Positions 7,192 through 9,861 of a stretch of 9,861 nt of DNA are shown piece by piece. This DNA is from Flavobacteriaceae bacterium (GTDB lineage Bacteria > Bacteroidota > Bacteroidia > Flavobacteriales > Flavobacteriaceae): contig JALZVC010000100.1 of the NCBI GenBank assembly GCA_023301205.1, positions 1 to 9,861 of the forward strand. The letters are read 5' to 3'. The notes under the pieces were generated by a model, which ran no database searches, had not been told where the DNA came from, and saw only the letters and a list, made by a program, of their open reading frames with translations. A program made the position numbers and the translations under genes. Position 1 is the first letter of the stretch, and each line of letters opens with the position of its first letter.

Positions 7192-9111
7192 TTAAGAAGA
7201 GAACTTCTCTAATTGCGTCGTGACATTTTCCCAATCGCCCATCAATTTTACCACTTCATCTTTCTTTGCCTGGTAACTATCAAAGAAACCATCCTTAGCA
7301 ATTGTTGCCTCATAATTAATAGCGAGTTCAACATCTATCTCTTTTACTTCGCGCTCTAGCTTATTGATTTTAGACTCAATCTTACTCAAACGATTAGTTA
7401 ACGATTTCTCTTTCTTTTGATCTTCATAAGATTGCTTCCCTCCTGTTGCATCAGCCTTCACTTCTTTTGCAACTACAGTTCGCTTTTCTGCTTCTCTTAG
7501 ATTTTCAATATTACGTTGCTCTAAGAAATAATCTATATCCCCTAAATACTCTTTTATTTTATGATCTTTAAACTCGTATACCTTATCTGTTAATCCTTGT
7601 AAAAAATCTCTATCGTGACTTACCAATAGTAATGTCCCTTCAAAGTTTTTACACGCGTCTTTTAATACGTTTTTAGACTTAATATCTAAGTGATTGGTAG
7701 GCTCATCCATCACTAAAACGTTAAAAGGTTGTAGTAATAATTTTGCTAATGCGAGTCTATTACGTTCCCCTCCGCTTAACACACGTACATATTTATCAAC
7801 TTCATCTCCTCTAAAAAGAAAAGATCCTAGAATATTCCTAACCAAAGGTCGTGTGCGCTCATCTGCTGCATCGAGCATTGTATCTTCTACAGTCTTTGTT
7901 CCATCAAGATATTCCGCTTGATTTTGAGCAAAGTATCCTATTTGTACATTATGCCCCAGTTCTAGTACCCCTCCATGAGGAATTTCGTCTACAATAATTT
8001 TTGCTAGTGTTGATTTTCCTTGTCCATTTTGCCCTACAAAAGCAACTTTCGCATCGCGCTCTATCATTAAATCTACCCCTTGCAGCACTTTTTTGTCGCC
8101 ATAACTTTTAGAGACATTCTTTGCCTCAATCACTACTTTACCAGGAATTACACTGATAGGAAAACGTAAAGACATGACAGAGTTGTCATCTTCATCTACA
8201 ACAATACGATCTATTTTATCTAGTTTTTTAACGAGCGATTGCGCCATAGTGGCTTTACTCGCTTTGGCTTTAAACTTAGAGATTAACTTCTCTGTATGCT
8301 CTATTTGTTTTTGCTGATTTTTCTGAGAAGCCAACTGTTGCGCTCTCAATTCTTGACGCTGTACTAAATACTTTGTATAAGGCTGCTTATAATCGTAGAT
8401 CTTCCCTAATGAGATTTCTATGGTTCTATTGGTCACATTATCTAAAAACATCTTATCGTGACTTACCACCACAACCGCTCCAGCATAGTTTCTTAAAAAC
8501 TCTTCTAACCATAAAATAGATTCAATATCTAAGTGGTTGGTAGGCTCATCTAGTAGCAAAATATCATTGTTTTGAAGCAATAGCTTGGCTAACTCGATAC
8601 GCATACGCCATCCCCCCGAGAATGTTTCGGTAATCTTATTAAAATCTTCTCGCTGAAACCCTAAACCCTGTAAAATACGCTCTGTTTCTCCTTGATAGTT
8701 ATAACCACCGTGTATTTCATACTGCTGTTGCACCTCGTTAAGGTCTATCATTAATTGATTATAGCTAGCACTTTCATAATCTGTTCTAGTAGCAAGCTGT
8801 GTGTTAATCTCATCTAACTGCTTCTCGTACTTTTTTATTTCAATAAAAGCCTGGTAAGACTCCTCTAGTACCGTACGGCCTTTTGTAAAATCTATATCCT
8901 GTTTTAAGAAACCAATAGAGATCTCTTTATCCATCGCAATAGAACCTTCATCATATTCTTGTTCGCCAGAAATAATTTTAAGCAGCGTAGATTTACCCGC
9001 TCCGTTTTTACCCACAAGTCCTACACGGGTACCTCCACCCAGTTGAAAAGTGATTTTTTCAAACAGATATTCTCCTTGAAATGATACAGATAAATTATGT
9101 ATATTAAGCAT
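7192..9111 (-). CDS. ABC-F family ATP-binding protein (YheS/Uup-like, ribosome-associated type)
   Basis: This 639-residue protein has two ABC ATPase domains and no membrane segments, as in ABC-F proteins, which act on the ribosome rather than in transport. Domain 1 has Walker A GKNGAGKST (34-42), signature FSGGWRMR (164-171), Walker B ILLLDEPTNHLD with the catalytic Glu at 189, and switch His218. Domain 2 has GQNGQGKST (360-368), LSGGE (445-449), VLVMDEPTNHLD with Glu470, and His499. Both sites look intact. The linker between domains (about 240-325) is a basic helical hairpin containing KFKAKASKATMAQSLVKKL, the tRNA-interaction motif region and close in style to E. coli YheS. A lysine- and glutamate-rich coiled coil ends the protein (about 560-638). 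The likely role is a translation factor relieving stalled ribosomes. An antibiotic-resistance function is possible in this family but nothing here favours it. It is separated from the efflux operon by about 50 nt and that operon's own promoter box. Confidence 0.93.
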   Translation of the reverse strand: MLNIHNLSVSFQGEYLFEKITFQLGGGTRVGLVGKNGAGKSTLLKIISGEQEYDEGSIAMDKEISIGFLKQDIDFTKGRTVLEESYQAFIEIKKYEKQLDEINTQLATRTDYESASYNQLMIDLNEVQQQYEIHGGYNYQGETERILQGLGFQREDFNKITETFSGGWRMRIELAKLLLQNNDILLLDEPTNHLDIESILWLEEFLRNYAGAVVVVSHDKMFLDNVTNRTIEISLGKIYDYKQPYTKYLVQRQELRAQQLASQKNQQKQIEHTEKLISKFKAKASKATMAQSLVKKLDKIDRIVVDEDDNSVMSLRFPISVIPGKVVIEAKNVSKSYGDKKVLQGVDLMIERDAKVAFVGQNGQGKSTLAKIIVDEIPHGGVLELGHNVQIGYFAQNQAEYLDGTKTVEDTMLDAADERTRPLVRNILGSFLFRGDEVDKYVRVLSGGERNRLALAKLLLQPFNVLVMDEPTNHLDIKSKNVLKDACKNFEGTLLLVSHDRDFLQGLTDKVYEFKDHKIKEYLGDIDYFLEQRNIENLREAEKRTVVAKEVKADATGGKQSYEDQKKEKSLTNRLSKIESKINKLEREVKEIDVELAINYEATIAKDGFFDSYQAKKDEVVKLMGDWENVTTQLEKFSS

Positions 9112-9130
9112 AGCTACTATTAATTAAAAA

Positions 9131-9149
9131 GAATACGATCGCCGTATTC
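9131..9149. promoter_or_regulatory. Perfect inverted repeat in the ABC-F / DUF983 divergent spacer
   Basis: Arms GAATACG (9131-9137) and CGTATTC (9143-9149) are perfect complements around a 5-base centre ATCGC. On the minus strand the hairpin is followed directly by TTTTT, so it resembles a weak intrinsic terminator placed 19 nt before the ABC-F start. It also lies at the expected position of the ABC-F transcript's 5' end and overlaps the -33 region of the DUF983 promoter. It may be a 5'-end mRNA hairpin, an attenuator or a repressor operator; the sequence alone does not decide. Confidence 0.55.
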
Positions 9150-9157
9150 AATTTCTG

Positions 9158-9165
9158 CAAAGATG
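9158..9165 (-). promoter_or_regulatory. Candidate -7 promoter box for the ABC-F gene (CATCTTTG)
   Basis: The minus strand reads CATCTTTG, one mismatch from TAnnTTTG, 46 nt before the ABC-F start. A TTTG on the same strand lies about 15 nt upstream, slightly shorter than the usual -33 spacing. The predicted transcript would start near 9152 and begin almost at the inverted repeat. This is a weak match supported mainly by position. Confidence 0.4.
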
Positions 9166-9167
9166 CT

Positions 9168-9175
9168 TAATTTTG
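9168..9175 (+). promoter_or_regulatory. Candidate -7 promoter box for the DUF983 gene (TAATTTTG)
   Basis: The plus strand reads TAATTTTG, an exact TAnnTTTG match. It would give a leader of about 100 nt before the DUF983 start at 9282. No TTG-type -33 element is seen 17-23 nt upstream, where the right arm of the inverted repeat lies instead. It sits back to back with the candidate ABC-F box, two bases away. Confidence 0.45.
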
Positions 9176-9257
9176 TAGTGCAAAAAAAATTGAAACTCGC
9201 CAATTCTATTTGTTTTTAAAAGGCGGCAATTTAAGTAAACTAAGCATCCAAAACAGA

Positions 9258-9275
9258 TTTCCGATTTCGCGGAAA
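9258..9275 (+). promoter_or_regulatory. Hairpin covering the likely ribosome-binding region of the DUF983 gene
   Basis: TTTCCG (9258-9263) and CGGAAA (9270-9275) form a perfect 6-bp stem with a 6-base loop in the mRNA leader. The right arm contains GGAAAG, the only purine-rich Shine-Dalgarno-like stretch, ending 5 nt before the ATG at 9282. The stem could mask the site, but the helix is short and Bacteroidota often do not use Shine-Dalgarno pairing. Confidence 0.35.
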
Positions 9276-9281
9276 GTGAAT

Positions 9282-9671
9282 ATGAAAGGAACAAAAATAT
9301 ACAGCATTTTTACTAGTACTTGCCCAGTTTGCCATAGAGGGGAAATGTATGTAAATAGCAACGCCTATAACATTTCAGAAACACTAGACATGCACGAGCG
9401 CTGTTCTCATTGTAATACTAAATATAAAATAGAGCCTTCGTTCTTTTATGGTGCGATGTACGTAAGCTACGGCGTAGGGATTGCTGTGGCAACTGCCGCA
9501 TTCATTCTTGCCTACTGGGCAGCGCATTTTAGCCTCTTTGCCTCTTTTATGACTTTAGTAGCGGTCTTAGTAGTACTACTTCCGCTTATTGCAAGAGTTT
9601 CAAGAAATATATGGATAAATATGTTTTTAAGCTATGACAGCACTAAGGCTAAGGCTTCAAAAAACGATTAA
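9282..9671 (+). CDS. DUF983 family zinc-ribbon-like membrane protein
   Basis: This 129-residue protein belongs to the DUF983 family, whose role is unknown. Two cysteine pairs, CPVC (14-17) and CSHC (41-44), form a likely zinc ribbon on the N-terminal side, followed by the conserved KYKIEPSFFYGAMYVSY block. Two membrane helices follow (about 56-80 and 85-105) and then a short basic tail. The start at ATG 9282 (MKGTKIYSIF) was chosen because it gives the normal family N-terminus. The open frame reaches back to an ATG at 9210, but those 24 extra residues are polar, not family-like, and cover the leader hairpin. The gene is divergent from ABC-F and its last 23 bp overlap the 3' end of the oxidoreductase gene on the opposite strand. 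A membrane-bound redox or metal-linked role would be a guess. Confidence 0.85.
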   Translation: MKGTKIYSIFTSTCPVCHRGEMYVNSNAYNISETLDMHERCSHCNTKYKIEPSFFYGAMYVSYGVGIAVATAAFILAYWAAHFSLFASFMTLVAVLVVLLPLIARVSRNIWINMFLSYDSTKAKASKND

Positions 9672-9861
9672 TAGCGACTTCTGTTGGTACTGGTGTGTTA
9701 AATTCTATATGCTGAAATAACCACAACGAAAGCAATGGCGCCATAGAAAGACCTCTAGTACCTAGCCCATTTAAAAAAGCAACTTGTGGGTAATCGTTGA
9801 GCTTCCCTATAAGTGGCCTTCTGTCTTTAATGGTAGGACGAACTCCGGCGACTTGATCAAT
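9649..9861 (-). CDS. FAD-dependent oxidoreductase (DAO family), C-terminal part, runs off the window
   Basis: Seventy codons of the C-terminal end are readable on the minus strand, from the window edge to TAG at 9649-9651. The sequence contains AGVRPTIKDRRPLIG and then FLNGLGTRGLSMAP followed by a helix (LLSLWLFQHI) and the ending INRFLKP. The GxRPxxxDxxPxIG and GxGxxGxxxAP patterns are the C-terminal FAD-contacting and substrate-domain blocks of D-amino-acid-oxidase/glycine-oxidase-like flavoproteins. The exact substrate (an amino acid, an amine, or a tRNA-modification intermediate as in MnmC) cannot be told from this part. The N-terminal Rossmann FAD domain lies outside the window. Its 3' end overlaps that of the DUF983 gene on the other strand. 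Confidence 0.85.
   Translation of the reverse strand: MDQVAGVRPTIKDRRPLIGKLNDYPQVAFLNGLGTRGLSMAPLLSLWLFQHIEFNTPVPTEVAINRFLKP

Overview
The window looks like chromosomal DNA of a marine-type member of the Flavobacteriaceae (Bacteroidota). This rests on the AT-rich composition, the absence of clear Shine-Dalgarno sites before most starts, promoter -7 boxes of the TAnnTTTG type, and proteins of familiar flavobacterial form. The genus cannot be fixed by reading alone.

Left edge (1-690): a probable C-terminal end of an unidentified gene (+), then the decayed 3' part of an IS3-family transposase (+). Facing these on the minus strand is a small, easily missed gene of the CPXCG cysteine-rich family (59 aa).

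Centre (691-7140): one minus-strand operon for a tripartite RND efflux pump. In transcription order it encodes a periplasmic adaptor (HlyD/MFP type), an inner-membrane RND permease, an uncharacterised two-helix membrane protein of 240 aa, and a TolC-like outer-membrane channel. Genes are separated by 4 and 8 nt and then overlap by 11 nt, so translational coupling is likely. A TAnnTTTG box just upstream of the adaptor implies a short leader and a GTG start. The substrate cannot be read from the sequence. The unknown protein between pump and channel is the main candidate for new biology.

Right part (7192-9861): a long ABC-F ATPase gene (minus) is divergent from a small DUF983 zinc-ribbon membrane protein gene (+). 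The roughly 170-bp spacer holds two back-to-back -7 boxes and a perfect 7-bp inverted repeat. The DUF983 gene overlaps tail-to-tail, by 23 bp, the 3' end of a minus-strand FAD-dependent oxidoreductase gene that runs off the window.

No tRNA, rRNA, CRISPR array, attachment site or confident intrinsic terminator was seen. Most of the window is ordinary core-type flavobacterial DNA. The few non-routine points are the unknown operon member, the regulatory architecture of the divergent spacer, and several start-site corrections.
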